Source of the DNA: UBA685 sp002299005
Lineage (GTDB): Bacteria > Pseudomonadota > Alphaproteobacteria > Puniceispirillales > Puniceispirillaceae
Direction of reading: 5' to 3'
DNA length: 5,625 nucleotides
Assembly: GCA_963966775.1 (NCBI GenBank)
Contig: CAXAAH010000078.1
Span: 1-5,625, forward strand
Shown here: positions 1 to 5,625 of the stretch, one piece after another
How the letters are laid out: each line of letters starts with the position of its first letter
Numbering within the stretch: the stretch's first letter is position 1
Translations under genes and position numbers: made by a program
Notes under the pieces: model-generated
The model's database searches: none
Seen by the model: the letters and a program-made list of their open reading frames with translations, nothing else
Told to the model about the DNA's origin: nothing

Positions 1-345
1 ACGCCGCCAATAACGCCAGCAAACGCGCCAGTTCAGCCTGTTGACCAGCCAGCGGCGCAACCTGTGCAAGCGGCACCTCATCCAGCTATGGCACAGCCAG
101 AGCCACAGCCACAGCAAACTATGTATGCATCGCCGGCATCGCCAGCGGCTCCTGCTATGCCCACTATGTCTCCTGTCCAAGTACAACAATCAGCCGTAAG
201 AGAGACAGCGGCAAACCCGGCAACACCCATCAAAACCCCCAACCCTTTTGATTTTGCCAATCAAGGCGGGCAGGGCGGCGGCAATAAGGCTGGCGGCGGT
301 GCCCATAATGGCGGGGCAAGTGATGGCGGTAACAATGACGGGGGT
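1..345 (+). other. Low-complexity, disordered N-terminal region of the DUF898 protein
   Basis: This stretch encodes about 87 residues dominated by Pro, Ala, Gln and Met, with CAG/CCA-type codon repeats near 105-120, and then a linker rich in Gly, Asn and Asp (265-345). No hydrophobic segment or recognisable fold is visible, so it is expected to be intrinsically disordered and to precede the first membrane segment. It may tether a domain encoded further upstream to the membrane domain; what lies upstream cannot be seen. Confidence 0.8.
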
Positions 346-1425
346 GAGCGCATCAGATATCAAGCCCTCACCTTTACAGGTGGTATCGCTGAATATTACG
401 GCGTCGTTATTCTTAACTATTTATTAACCCTAATCACTCTTGGCATTTATTCGCCGTGGGCAAAGGTCCGAAAACAGCGTTATTTTTTCAGCCATACTGA
501 ATTATTAGATGAGGGGTTTCAGTATCTAGCGACAGGCAAGCAGCTTTTCTTGGGACGTATTGTTGCGATTATCACGCTAATCGGTCTGTCTTTGGCTGAG
601 CTTGTGCCTTTCATCGGCATCCTTATCACAGGCGCGGCTTTGTTATTTGGCTTGCCGTTTGTGCTCAACCGGTCTGTGCGCTTTAATGCGCGTAATGTAG
701 CGTGGCGTGATGTGCGCTTTGGCTGGCAGGGATCTTTTGGCATGGCCTTCTTGGTGTGGCTTGTTTATCCCTTATTAAGCCTCTTGACCCTTGGCCTTGC
801 ACAGCCTCTCGCCGCGCGTGCGCTGCGTCGCCATTATGCCGAAAACCATAGTTTTGGCGGTGCTGATTTTTCCGCTGATTTAGGCCTTGGTTCGTTCTAT
901 GTGGCGCTTTTGAAAGCCGCCACCTTCAGCATCATTCTGGCCGCTTTGCTAATCGTCCCAACAGTTGCGCTTGCTTACGCCTCATTGGCCACAATCTTTC
1001 AAGGGGTGACCTCAACGGATGAGGTGATGTTATTGCTGGCATTTTTATCGCCTGAACAACAGGGCCTGCTTGTCTTGCCATTCATCGCTATTTTCTTAGC
1101 CTTTTATATTGCGGGTAAATATTACTTCGCGCTCGTGCGTCACATCATGATTAATCATCTGCGTCTTAAGGGTGGCATTCGGTTTCAGTCTAAATTATCA
1201 GCCTTTAAATACGCCTTTGTGATTCTCAGTAATCTTCTGATTAACATTATGACACTTGGCTTTGCGCATCCTTTTACGGTCGTGCGCCATTATCGCTATT
1301 TGGTGCAATCGATCGAAATTCGCCCTATCCGCGACATGGCTGGCTTTGTCGATGCGCAAACAAAGGCAGGCTTCTCAGTCTTTGAAGAAGTGTCCGATAT
1401 TGAAGGCCTATCAATTGATATTTAG
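1..1425 (+). CDS. DUF898/YjgN-family polytopic membrane protein, 5' end outside window
   Basis: Inner-membrane protein of unknown function in the DUF898 (YjgN) family. The frame is open to the window edge, and the Pro/Ala/Gln-rich composition continues upstream of the GTG at 64, so the true start is probably outside; 474 residues are visible. Counted from base 1, residues 1-87 are Pro/Ala/Gln-rich, 88-116 are Gly/Asn-rich, and the DUF898 domain spans roughly 125-440. The domain has six or seven hydrophobic segments (about 134-151, 186-222 possibly double, 247-267, 299-331, 356-378, 402-421). The family hallmark TLGIYSPWAKVR is present at 146-157. Three copies of a TLG-x3-P-x7-R-[YH] motif indicate an internal triplication. 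A short acidic tail of about 35 residues follows the last membrane segment. The M48 peptidase gene begins 24 bases downstream and is probably co-transcribed. The family call is firm; the role is unknown. The long disordered N-terminus is unusual for the family as I know it. Confidence 0.88.
   Translation, partial: TPPITPANAPVQPVDQPAAQPVQAAPHPAMAQPEPQPQQTMYASPASPAAPAMPTMSPVQVQQSAVRETAANPATPIKTPNPFDFANQGGQGGGNKAGGGAHNGGASDGGNNDGGERIRYQALTFTGGIAEYYGVVILNYLLTLITLGIYSPWAKVRKQRYFFSHTELLDEGFQYLATGKQLFLGRIVAIITLIGLSLAELVPFIGILITGAALLFGLPFVLNRSVRFNARNVAWRDVRFGWQGSFGMAFLVWLVYPLLSLLTLGLAQPLAARALRRHYAENHSFGGADFSADLGLGSFYVALLKAATFSIILAALLIVPTVALAYASLATIFQGVTSTDEVMLLLAFLSPEQQGLLVLPFIAIFLAFYIAGKYYFALVRHIMINHLRLKGGIRFQSKLSAFKYAFVILSNLLINIMTLGFAHPFTVVRHYRYLVQSIEIRPIRDMAGFVDAQTKAGFSVFEEVSDIEGLSIDI
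373..483 (+). repeat. DUF898 internal protein repeat, copy 1
   Basis: First of three diverged copies in the membrane domain. It begins with Phe in FTGGIAEYYG, runs through a hydrophobic helix, and ends in TLGIYSPWAKVRKQRY. Copy 2 is at 718-837 and copy 3 at 1183-1299. From the TLG motif onward the three align without gaps: T-L-G, Pro at +6 and Arg at +14. The opening Phe lies 21 residues before the Thr here and 23 in the other two. The repeat is visible at protein level only, not as a DNA repeat. Confidence 0.65.
718..837 (+). repeat. DUF898 internal protein repeat, copy 2
   Basis: Second copy: FGWQGSFGMAF, then a hydrophobic helix, then TLGLAQPLAARALRRHY. It keeps T-L-G, Pro at +6 and Arg at +14 but has His rather than Tyr at +15, with Tyr at +16. 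This is the most diverged copy at its basic end. Confidence 0.6.
1183..1299 (+). repeat. DUF898 internal protein repeat, copy 3
   Basis: Third copy: FQSKLSAFKYAF, a hydrophobic helix with Asn-Leu-Leu before it ends, then TLGFAHPFTVVRHYRY. It matches copy 1 at T-L-G, Pro +6, Val +10, Arg +11, Arg +14 and Tyr +15. It shares with copy 2 the 23-residue spacing from Phe to the Thr and the Ala at +4. Confidence 0.62.
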
Positions 1426-1435
1426 CCCTTATGCT

Positions 1436-1441
1436 AAGAGG
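1436..1441 (+). promoter_or_regulatory. Ribosome binding site for the M48 peptidase gene
   Basis: AAGAGG lies 8 bases before the ATG at 1450, inside the 24-base gap after the DUF898 stop codon. It supports that ATG as the start. The gap is too short for a terminator plus a new promoter, so co-transcription with the upstream gene is likely. Confidence 0.6.
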
Positions 1442-1449
1442 CACTTTTA

Positions 1450-2505
1450 ATGCCCGGAAATGACGCAAAGCACCTTGTGAACGGCCATATGGTTTATGCC
1501 ACCACAACCGATCGTATTGCGGTACAGGTGGCATTCGCTGCTAATTGGCAGGCTGAGCCCTCTGTCACCATCTATGCGGGCAAAGAGACGCTTATTTTTG
1601 GCGTTCAGTCACTTACACCGCCAGAAGGGCGTGCAAAGCGTGTTTTAACCCTATCAAACGGCAATAAATTATTCATCGCCGCGCCAGATTTGCCAAAACA
1701 TATCGATGGCAATAGCTGGTCTGCGCATGTTGATCGGGCTGAAAAACTATCTCTGCCTATTCTCGCTGTGATGACAATTGTGGCAATCGCTCTCATCGGC
1801 GCTTTGCTCTATTGGAGCTTGCCCAAATTAGCCGACCAACTAGCCAACTATATACCAGACAGGGTGATTGAGGAAATATCAGACAACACCCTTAGCCAAC
1901 TTGATAATCTGTTTTTTGAGCCAAGCAATCTATCAGCGCAAAGACAGGGTGAAATAGAAGTAAAATTCCGCACACTTCAAAAAATAGCCAATGTTGATAG
2001 CAATATCGAAATACTCTTTCGGTCTTCCCCCCTTATCGGCGCGAACGCGCTTGCTTTGCCGGGCGGACCTATTATTTTGCTAGATGAATTGGTTGAAATC
2101 GCCCCGTCCGATGATGGCATTCATGGTGTGTTGGCGCATGAAATCGCCCATATCACCCTAGGTCATAATCGCAGGCAATTAGCCAGAGAGGGCGTTATTG
2201 GCGTATTAGGCTTGATGCTAGGCAATGAGGTAGGCGGGGCTGATTTATTCAAATCCCTTGCCTTTTCCAGCTATTCACGTGCCTTTGAGACACAGGCAGA
2301 TGAGCTTGCGCGCCAATGGATGAATGAGGCAGGCTTTGATATTGCTGCCTTTGATGAGATGTTAATCGCCCTGTATCAAAAGCATTGCGCCGAAGATTGC
2401 CCAGAAGAGGGGGCCGAAGAGAGAGCAGGCGAGGCGCAAGGTAGCTCGTCAAGCTGGTTTGACAGCCATCCGTCATTATCAGAGCGGCTTGCGCCCAAGA
2501 ACTAA
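1450..2505 (+). CDS. M48-family zinc metallopeptidase, membrane-anchored
   Basis: Predicted zinc-dependent endopeptidase of the M48 family (351 residues). Residues 1-95 form a beta-rich, soluble N-terminal domain resembling the small domain often seen before the membrane anchor in such proteins (possibly DUF7092-like, unsure). One membrane helix is at about 102-124. The peptidase domain follows: ALPGG at 202-206, the zinc motif HEIAH at 230-234 with the conserved His at 239 (TLGH), and the probable third ligand Glu280 in SRAFETQADELA, whose Asp284 is the conserved partner. SHPSLSERL at 339-347 corresponds to the late THP-x-R-type motif of the family. All catalytic residues are present, so it should be active. 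Basic residues before the helix and acidic ones after suggest the N-terminus in and the peptidase in the periplasm. There is no cleavable signal peptide. A CxxxC pair (313, 317) sits in an acidic, Ser-rich insert. It follows the DUF898 gene by 24 bases and overlaps the convergent thiQ gene by 27 bases. The substrate is unknown. Confidence 0.9.
   Translation: MPGNDAKHLVNGHMVYATTTDRIAVQVAFAANWQAEPSVTIYAGKETLIFGVQSLTPPEGRAKRVLTLSNGNKLFIAAPDLPKHIDGNSWSAHVDRAEKLSLPILAVMTIVAIALIGALLYWSLPKLADQLANYIPDRVIEEISDNTLSQLDNLFFEPSNLSAQRQGEIEVKFRTLQKIANVDSNIEILFRSSPLIGANALALPGGPIILLDELVEIAPSDDGIHGVLAHEIAHITLGHNRRQLAREGVIGVLGLMLGNEVGGADLFKSLAFSSYSRAFETQADELARQWMNEAGFDIAAFDEMLIALYQKHCAEDCPEEGAEERAGEAQGSSSSWFDSHPSLSERLAPKN
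2479..2505. other. Tail-to-tail overlap of the M48 peptidase and thiQ genes
   Basis: The last 27 bases of the plus-strand peptidase gene, including its TAA, are also the last 27 bases of the minus-strand thiQ gene, including its TGA. The thiQ stop is followed directly by an in-frame TAA (2476-2478), giving tandem stops. No intergenic space remains, and I see no GC-rich hairpin followed by a T-run in either direction, so both transcripts probably run into the opposite gene. Confidence 0.9.
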
Positions 2506-3105
2506 AGATGTGGCATCAAGCGCACTGACATCATCTTGATCATGCGTCACGACCAAAGTGACGAGCTGGTGCTCTTTGGTGATTTTTTTGACCAGTTGCA
2601 AAGCGGCGTGCCTATTATCATCATCTAGGGCAGAAAAAGGCTCATCAAGTAGCAAAATTGGCTTATTAGCCAGCAGGACCCGCGCCAATCCAACACGCTG
2701 TTGCTGACCGCCTGATATCGCTGAACAGGGCTTATCCAGAATTTGCGCAATATCTAAATTTTGCGCAATTTGCGCTATTTTATCGCTAATTTCGTGCTTT
2801 TTAGACGTTTTTGGGGCTGAAAGCGCGATATTTCGATAAGCGCTTAAATGCCCAAATAGATTATCAGATTGAAACAGCATGCTAAGAGGCCTGTCCCATA
2901 CCGCTTGATGCGCAAAGCTTGCCTCTTGCCATAGAACATCACCGCTATCAAAGCCTCTAAAACCAGCTATGGCGAGTAAAAGCGTGCTTTTGCCCACACC
3001 TGAGGGGCCTGTGATGGTGAATATTTTCCCCGGCTTGCCTGTAAGGTCACAGTCAATTTTGCTGTTATCGGGGAAATGTATTGCGGTATTTTTTAATCTT
3101 AACAT
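2479..3105 (-). CDS. thiQ: Thiamine ABC transporter ATP-binding protein ThiQ
   Basis: Cytoplasmic ATPase that powers thiamine (and thiamine phosphate) import through ThiP. All ABC motifs are present in the 208 residues: Walker A GPSGVGKST at 33-41, Q-loop Gln79 in MLFQSDNLF, signature SGGQQQR at 131-137, Walker B ILLLDEP at 150-156, D-loop SALD at 158-161 and switch His188 in THDQ. The segments AGFRGFDSGDV, SMLFQSDNLFGHLSAYRNI and LLLDEPFSALD are close to ThiQ of enterobacteria, and the thiB-thiP-thiQ order settles the assignment. The ATG at 3105 is 4 bases after the thiP stop and has a strong ribosome site. The protein ends at LVLGRKPL, roughly 20-25 residues short of E. coli ThiQ (232 residues, from memory), losing the usual tail after the last strand. 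All catalytic parts are kept, so it is probably functional. The last 27 bases overlap the convergent peptidase gene. Confidence 0.93.
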   Translation of the reverse strand: MLRLKNTAIHFPDNSKIDCDLTGKPGKIFTITGPSGVGKSTLLLAIAGFRGFDSGDVLWQEASFAHQAVWDRPLSMLFQSDNLFGHLSAYRNIALSAPKTSKKHEISDKIAQIAQNLDIAQILDKPCSAISGGQQQRVGLARVLLANKPILLLDEPFSALDDDNRHAALQLVKKITKEHQLVTLVVTHDQDDVSALDATSLVLGRKPL

Positions 3106-3109
3106 TCTA

Positions 3110-3116
3110 TCACCTT
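3110..3116 (-). promoter_or_regulatory. Strong ribosome binding site for thiQ, embedded in the thiP stop
   Basis: On the minus strand AAGGTGA precedes the thiQ ATG (3103-3105), with 7 bases between the AAGG core and the start. Its final TGA is the thiP stop codon itself, so ribosomes terminating on thiP sit directly over the thiQ initiation site. This fits translational coupling of permease and ATPase. Confidence 0.7.
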
Positions 3117-4738
3117 GCCACCCTAACGCCCCAAAGGCCGATTAGTTTGGTAAATAAACCATAAAGGCCCAATGATGTACAAAGAAGAATAAGCGCCAAA
3201 ATATCAGCTTCTTCGGCCCCGTAGCGACTAAGAAAACTGAACATCATATAGGGCAGGGTCTCAAAAGATTGCGAGCCAAATAGCGTGATAATGCCCAGAT
3301 CGCCAAAACTAAGCGCCGCTGAAAGGCCAAGCGCGAAGCCAATTTCACTGCGCAGTGAGGGCAAGATGATGATAAAAAGCCGCCTCATCTGTGATAGGGG
3401 TAGCATCTCGCATAATCTATCTGTCTCAGCCAAATGGCGCAAAAGGGCCGGGGCGATGATGCGATGACAAAATGGCAAAGCCAGCAGACCATTGCCAAGC
3501 ATCAAAATCCAAAACGCATAGGCGGATACATCAATATAGGGCCGCAACAAAATAAACAGAGCGGTGCCAAGCACAAGGGCTGGAATAAGCAGGAACAGAG
3601 AATGGCTGATATCAATCATCTGTAAAAGGAAATTTTTGCCTCTTAAGCGCGCCTCATGCGCCAAAAAGCCCAAAGTGAAAGCAAGGATGAGCGCAAGCAT
3701 AGAGGCGCCGATGGCAAGCAGGACTGAGTTACTAAAGGCCTGCCAGAAACGCGCCTCTTGCAAGAGATACGCACCAGCAGAGATATCTGACTGTAGAATA
3801 AGTAAGATAACAGGCAGTATCGTTAAAACCACGATAATTGCGATTATGAGGGTATCTATCACGCGCATGAAAGATTGCTGGCTATCGGCACGCGGTATGG
3901 CGCGCTCATAGGTTCGTGATAGGGCCGATATATGCGTCCTGCCTCTGCCAAATAAGCGCACGACTATCAGACAGATGATAAGTTGCACAAAGCTCAAAAA
4001 TGCGGCTTTTGGCAGGTTGAAATCAAATCTAAGGCTTGTGTAAATGCTTACCTCTAGGGTTGTCACGGCTGGCCCGCCGCCGAGCATGAGGACAAGTGAG
4101 AATGATGTCGCGCATAATAAGAAGACAAGCCCCATAATGCTTGGCAAAACAGCTCTTATTGCCGGCCAGTCGAGGATCCAAAAATATTGCCATGCAGAGA
4201 GGTGCAAGAGCGCCGCACTGCGCTTATTGGCGGCAGAGACAGCGTCTAGTGCGCTTAAGCAAACGCGCATCACAAGCGGGGCATTAAAAAACACATGCGC
4301 AAGGATAACAGACCAAAGGCCAAGCTTTTGCGGCAATAGAAAGGCGAGGGGCGTTTGCGCAATAAAACCAGATTGCCCCCATAATTTTAACAAACTAAGT
4401 GCCGCCACAGTGCTTGGCATGATCATGGCCGAAAAACAGGCGAGTAACAGGATATTGCGTCCCTTAAATTGGGCACGCCTGTGAAAGGCAAGCGCACCCA
4501 AACTGCCAATGAGGGTGGCAAAAAAAACAGATAATAAAGCTTGTTTGATCGTGATGAAAATCACATGCCTGATATAGCTATCAGATAATAATTGTGTAAA
4601 GAAATTTGACGTCACGCCTGTGTTAGCGAGCGTCCATAGGCATAAAAACCCAAGGCTGATAAGGGCAAACACCCCTGCGAGCCCTAACTGATAGCGGCTC
4701 TTTGATTGGTATAATCGCAGGTGAGGGGTGTTTGCCAT
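3110..4738 (-). CDS. thiP: Thiamine ABC transporter permease ThiP
   Basis: Inner-membrane channel of the thiamine importer: a fused permease of 542 residues, close to the roughly 536 of E. coli ThiP, with two homologous halves of about six membrane helices each. The N-terminal half covers about 15-265 and the C-terminal half about 290-540, joined by a polar linker (about 264-290). ThiP-type signatures are visible: SFSLVLMLGGGPAVTTLEVSIY begins at 212, LSFGDLGIITLFGS is at 476-489 followed by FETLPYMM, and ADILALILL is at 511-519. The ATPase-contacting EAA-like loops lie near 173-205 (ending DWPAIRAVLP) and 440-472 (ending IIILPSLRSEIG); in both, the usual central Gly is replaced (His179, Pro447). 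The ATG at 4738 is 7 bases after the thiB stop. The FbpB/SfuB-type iron permeases share this fold, but the signatures and the flanking thiB and thiQ favour thiamine. Confidence 0.93.
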   Translation of the reverse strand: MANTPHLRLYQSKSRYQLGLAGVFALISLGFLCLWTLANTGVTSNFFTQLLSDSYIRHVIFITIKQALLSVFFATLIGSLGALAFHRRAQFKGRNILLLACFSAMIMPSTVAALSLLKLWGQSGFIAQTPLAFLLPQKLGLWSVILAHVFFNAPLVMRVCLSALDAVSAANKRSAALLHLSAWQYFWILDWPAIRAVLPSIMGLVFLLCATSFSLVLMLGGGPAVTTLEVSIYTSLRFDFNLPKAAFLSFVQLIICLIVVRLFGRGRTHISALSRTYERAIPRADSQQSFMRVIDTLIIAIIVVLTILPVILLILQSDISAGAYLLQEARFWQAFSNSVLLAIGASMLALILAFTLGFLAHEARLRGKNFLLQMIDISHSLFLLIPALVLGTALFILLRPYIDVSAYAFWILMLGNGLLALPFCHRIIAPALLRHLAETDRLCEMLPLSQMRRLFIIILPSLRSEIGFALGLSAALSFGDLGIITLFGSQSFETLPYMMFSFLSRYGAEEADILALILLCTSLGLYGLFTKLIGLWGVRVAR

Positions 4739-4745
4739 AAAATGA

Positions 4746-5625
4746 TTACTTCACGCTCGCCGCAAGCCATTCACTGACCCACGCATCTTTATTCGCGGCC
4801 ACCTCACTGGCTGAGAATAAAAATGACGTTTCTGGCTGAATAAGGCCATCAAACCCGTCGGGCGTTGCTGATGCTTGTGTTGGATACATCCAATTTGTTG
4901 TTGGAATAATCCCTTGAAATTCAGGGCCTTGAATGAATTGGATAAACTGTTTTGCCAACGCTGGCTGTGGGGCATTCTTCAAGATAGCCGCCACTTCAAT
5001 TTGCATATAGTGACCTTCTTCAAAGGAAGCGGCCGCGTAATTATCGGCACCTTCAGCAATCTGGTGATAGGCTGGTGATGTTGAATAAGACAGCGCCATA
5101 TCAGCCTCGCCCTCAAGGAACAGCGAATAAGCGTCCCACCAGCCCTTAGTAACCGTCACAATTTTCGGGTTTAACGCTTCCCACATGGCACCGGCCTTAT
5201 CGCCATAAACAGACTTCATCCACAACATCAAACCAAGGCCTGGTGTCGATGTTCTTGGATCTTGGATGGCGATCCGAATATCATTATCGCCATTGATAAG
5301 CGCCTCAAATGAAGCAGGTGGTGTGGCCATACGGTTCTTGTCATAGACAAAGGCGAAATAGCCCCAATCAAACGGCATAAACGTATCTGATGTATAATCT
5401 GTCGGCAGATTATCAGGTGCTAGGCTCGCGCCATGCGGCTGAAATAGGCCTGTTTTGGCGGCAATATCAGTTAGGTTCGTATCTAGACCCAAGACAATAT
5501 CAGCCGGTGAATTCGCACCTTCAAGCTGGACACGGCCCAAAATACCAATTGAGCTATCAAGCGATACGAAATTTACATCACACCCGCATTGTGCTTCAAA
5601 GGCAGCTTCAATTTGCGGCCCCGGA
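4746..5625 (-). CDS. thiB: Thiamine/TPP-binding periplasmic protein ThiB, N-terminus outside window
   Basis: Periplasmic solute-binding protein that captures thiamine, thiamine monophosphate and thiamine pyrophosphate and delivers them to ThiP. The frame is open to the window edge; 292 residues are visible, and about 35 N-terminal residues including the signal peptide are missing compared with the 327-residue E. coli ThiB (from memory). A TTG at 5540 is an internal Leu, not the start: the codons upstream of it encode AFEAQCGCDVNFVSLD, which matches the family's AFEADCNC region. Further close matches, counted from the window edge, are DIVLGLDTNL (to residue 51), PFDWGYFAFVYDKN at 84-97, QDPRTSTPGLG at 121-131, TKGWWDAY at 159-166, YSTSPAYH at 180-187, EGHYMQIEV at 203-211 and PTTNWMYP at 241-248. 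The aromatic-rich segments are those expected to line the thiamine pocket. It is the first gene of the thiBPQ operon; its promoter and any TPP riboswitch lie beyond the window. Confidence 0.95.
   Translation of the reverse strand, partial: PGPQIEAAFEAQCGCDVNFVSLDSSIGILGRVQLEGANSPADIVLGLDTNLTDIAAKTGLFQPHGASLAPDNLPTDYTSDTFMPFDWGYFAFVYDKNRMATPPASFEALINGDNDIRIAIQDPRTSTPGLGLMLWMKSVYGDKAGAMWEALNPKIVTVTKGWWDAYSLFLEGEADMALSYSTSPAYHQIAEGADNYAAASFEEGHYMQIEVAAILKNAPQPALAKQFIQFIQGPEFQGIIPTTNWMYPTQASATPDGFDGLIQPETSFLFSASEVAANKDAWVSEWLAASVK
4749..4752 (-). promoter_or_regulatory. Possible weak ribosome binding site for thiP
   Basis: The minus strand reads GAAG 10 bases before the thiP ATG, within the last codons of thiB. 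It is a poor match, and the 7-base gap after the thiB TAA is AT-rich. Initiation of thiP may depend mainly on ribosomes arriving from thiB. Confidence 0.3.

Noticed and set aside
64..1425. DUF898 gene starting at the GTG at 64
   Set aside because: There is no upstream in-frame stop or clear ribosome site, and the same Pro/Ala/Gln-rich composition runs through the preceding 21 codons, so the start is most likely further upstream.
2249..2476. Minus-strand frame just past the thiQ stop as a frameshifted remainder of ThiQ
   Set aside because: Its translation has no resemblance to the missing ThiQ tail and lies antisense to the conserved end of the peptidase.
2515..2540. Inverted repeat ATCAAG/CTTGAT as a terminator between the convergent genes
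   Set aside because: Only six base pairs with a 14-base loop, low GC and no T-run on either side; it lies within thiQ codons and is probably chance.
3564..3911. Plus-strand open frame of 115 codons inside thiP
   Set aside because: Antisense to conserved membrane helices of ThiP; its Arg/Lys/Ser/Ala-rich composition is typical of the reverse complement of such a gene.
4044..4484. Plus-strand open frame of 146 codons inside thiP
   Set aside because: It is antisense to a well-supported permease gene, its product is basic with no recognisable domain, and I see no ribosome site; a shadow frame.
3110..4738. Permease as part of an iron(III) importer (FbpB/SfuB type)
   Set aside because: The fold is shared, but the partner binding protein carries many ThiB-specific segments and the permease has the ThiP-type GGGP-x-VTTLE and LFGSQ-x-FETLP segments.
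4746..5540. thiB as a complete 264-residue gene starting at the TTG at 5540
   Set aside because: The upstream codons continue conserved ThiB sequence to the window edge, and a protein starting here would lack a signal peptide and the first strand of the fold.

Overview
The window reads as an ordinary stretch of proteobacterial, most likely alphaproteobacterial, chromosome. GC is moderate (mid-40s to about 50 percent by eye), genes are packed tightly, and there is no sign of phage, insertion sequences, CRISPR or RNA genes. A marine lineage such as SAR116-type bacteria would fit the compact layout and base composition, but that is only a guess. Two gene pairs or operons run toward each other and meet tail to tail near position 2490.

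Left half, plus strand: a polytopic membrane protein of the DUF898/YjgN family, whose 5' end lies outside the window (1-1425), is followed after 24 bases by a membrane-anchored M48-family zinc metallopeptidase (1450-2505). The DUF898 protein carries a long Pro/Ala/Gln-rich then Gly-rich disordered N-terminus. Its membrane domain shows a threefold internal repeat built on a T-L-G-x3-P-x7-R-[YH] motif. The two genes look like one transcript, perhaps an envelope quality-control or membrane-remodelling pair, but neither substrate nor role can be read from the sequence.

Right half, minus strand: a thiamine ABC importer operon in the order thiB (periplasmic thiamine/TPP-binding protein, N-terminus outside the window), thiP (two-domain inner-membrane permease) and thiQ (ATPase). 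Gaps are 7 and 4 bases, so translational coupling is likely. ThiB would deliver thiamine or its phosphates to ThiP, and ThiQ would power uptake. A TPP riboswitch, if present, would sit upstream of thiB beyond position 5625 and cannot be seen here.

The points most worth a second look are the DUF898 threefold repeat and disordered tail, its pairing with the M48 peptidase, the short C-terminus of ThiQ where its gene overlaps the peptidase gene antisense, and the loss of the usual glycine from both EAA loops of ThiP. No clearly new biological system is visible. Every stretch of more than 300 bases is occupied by a gene.
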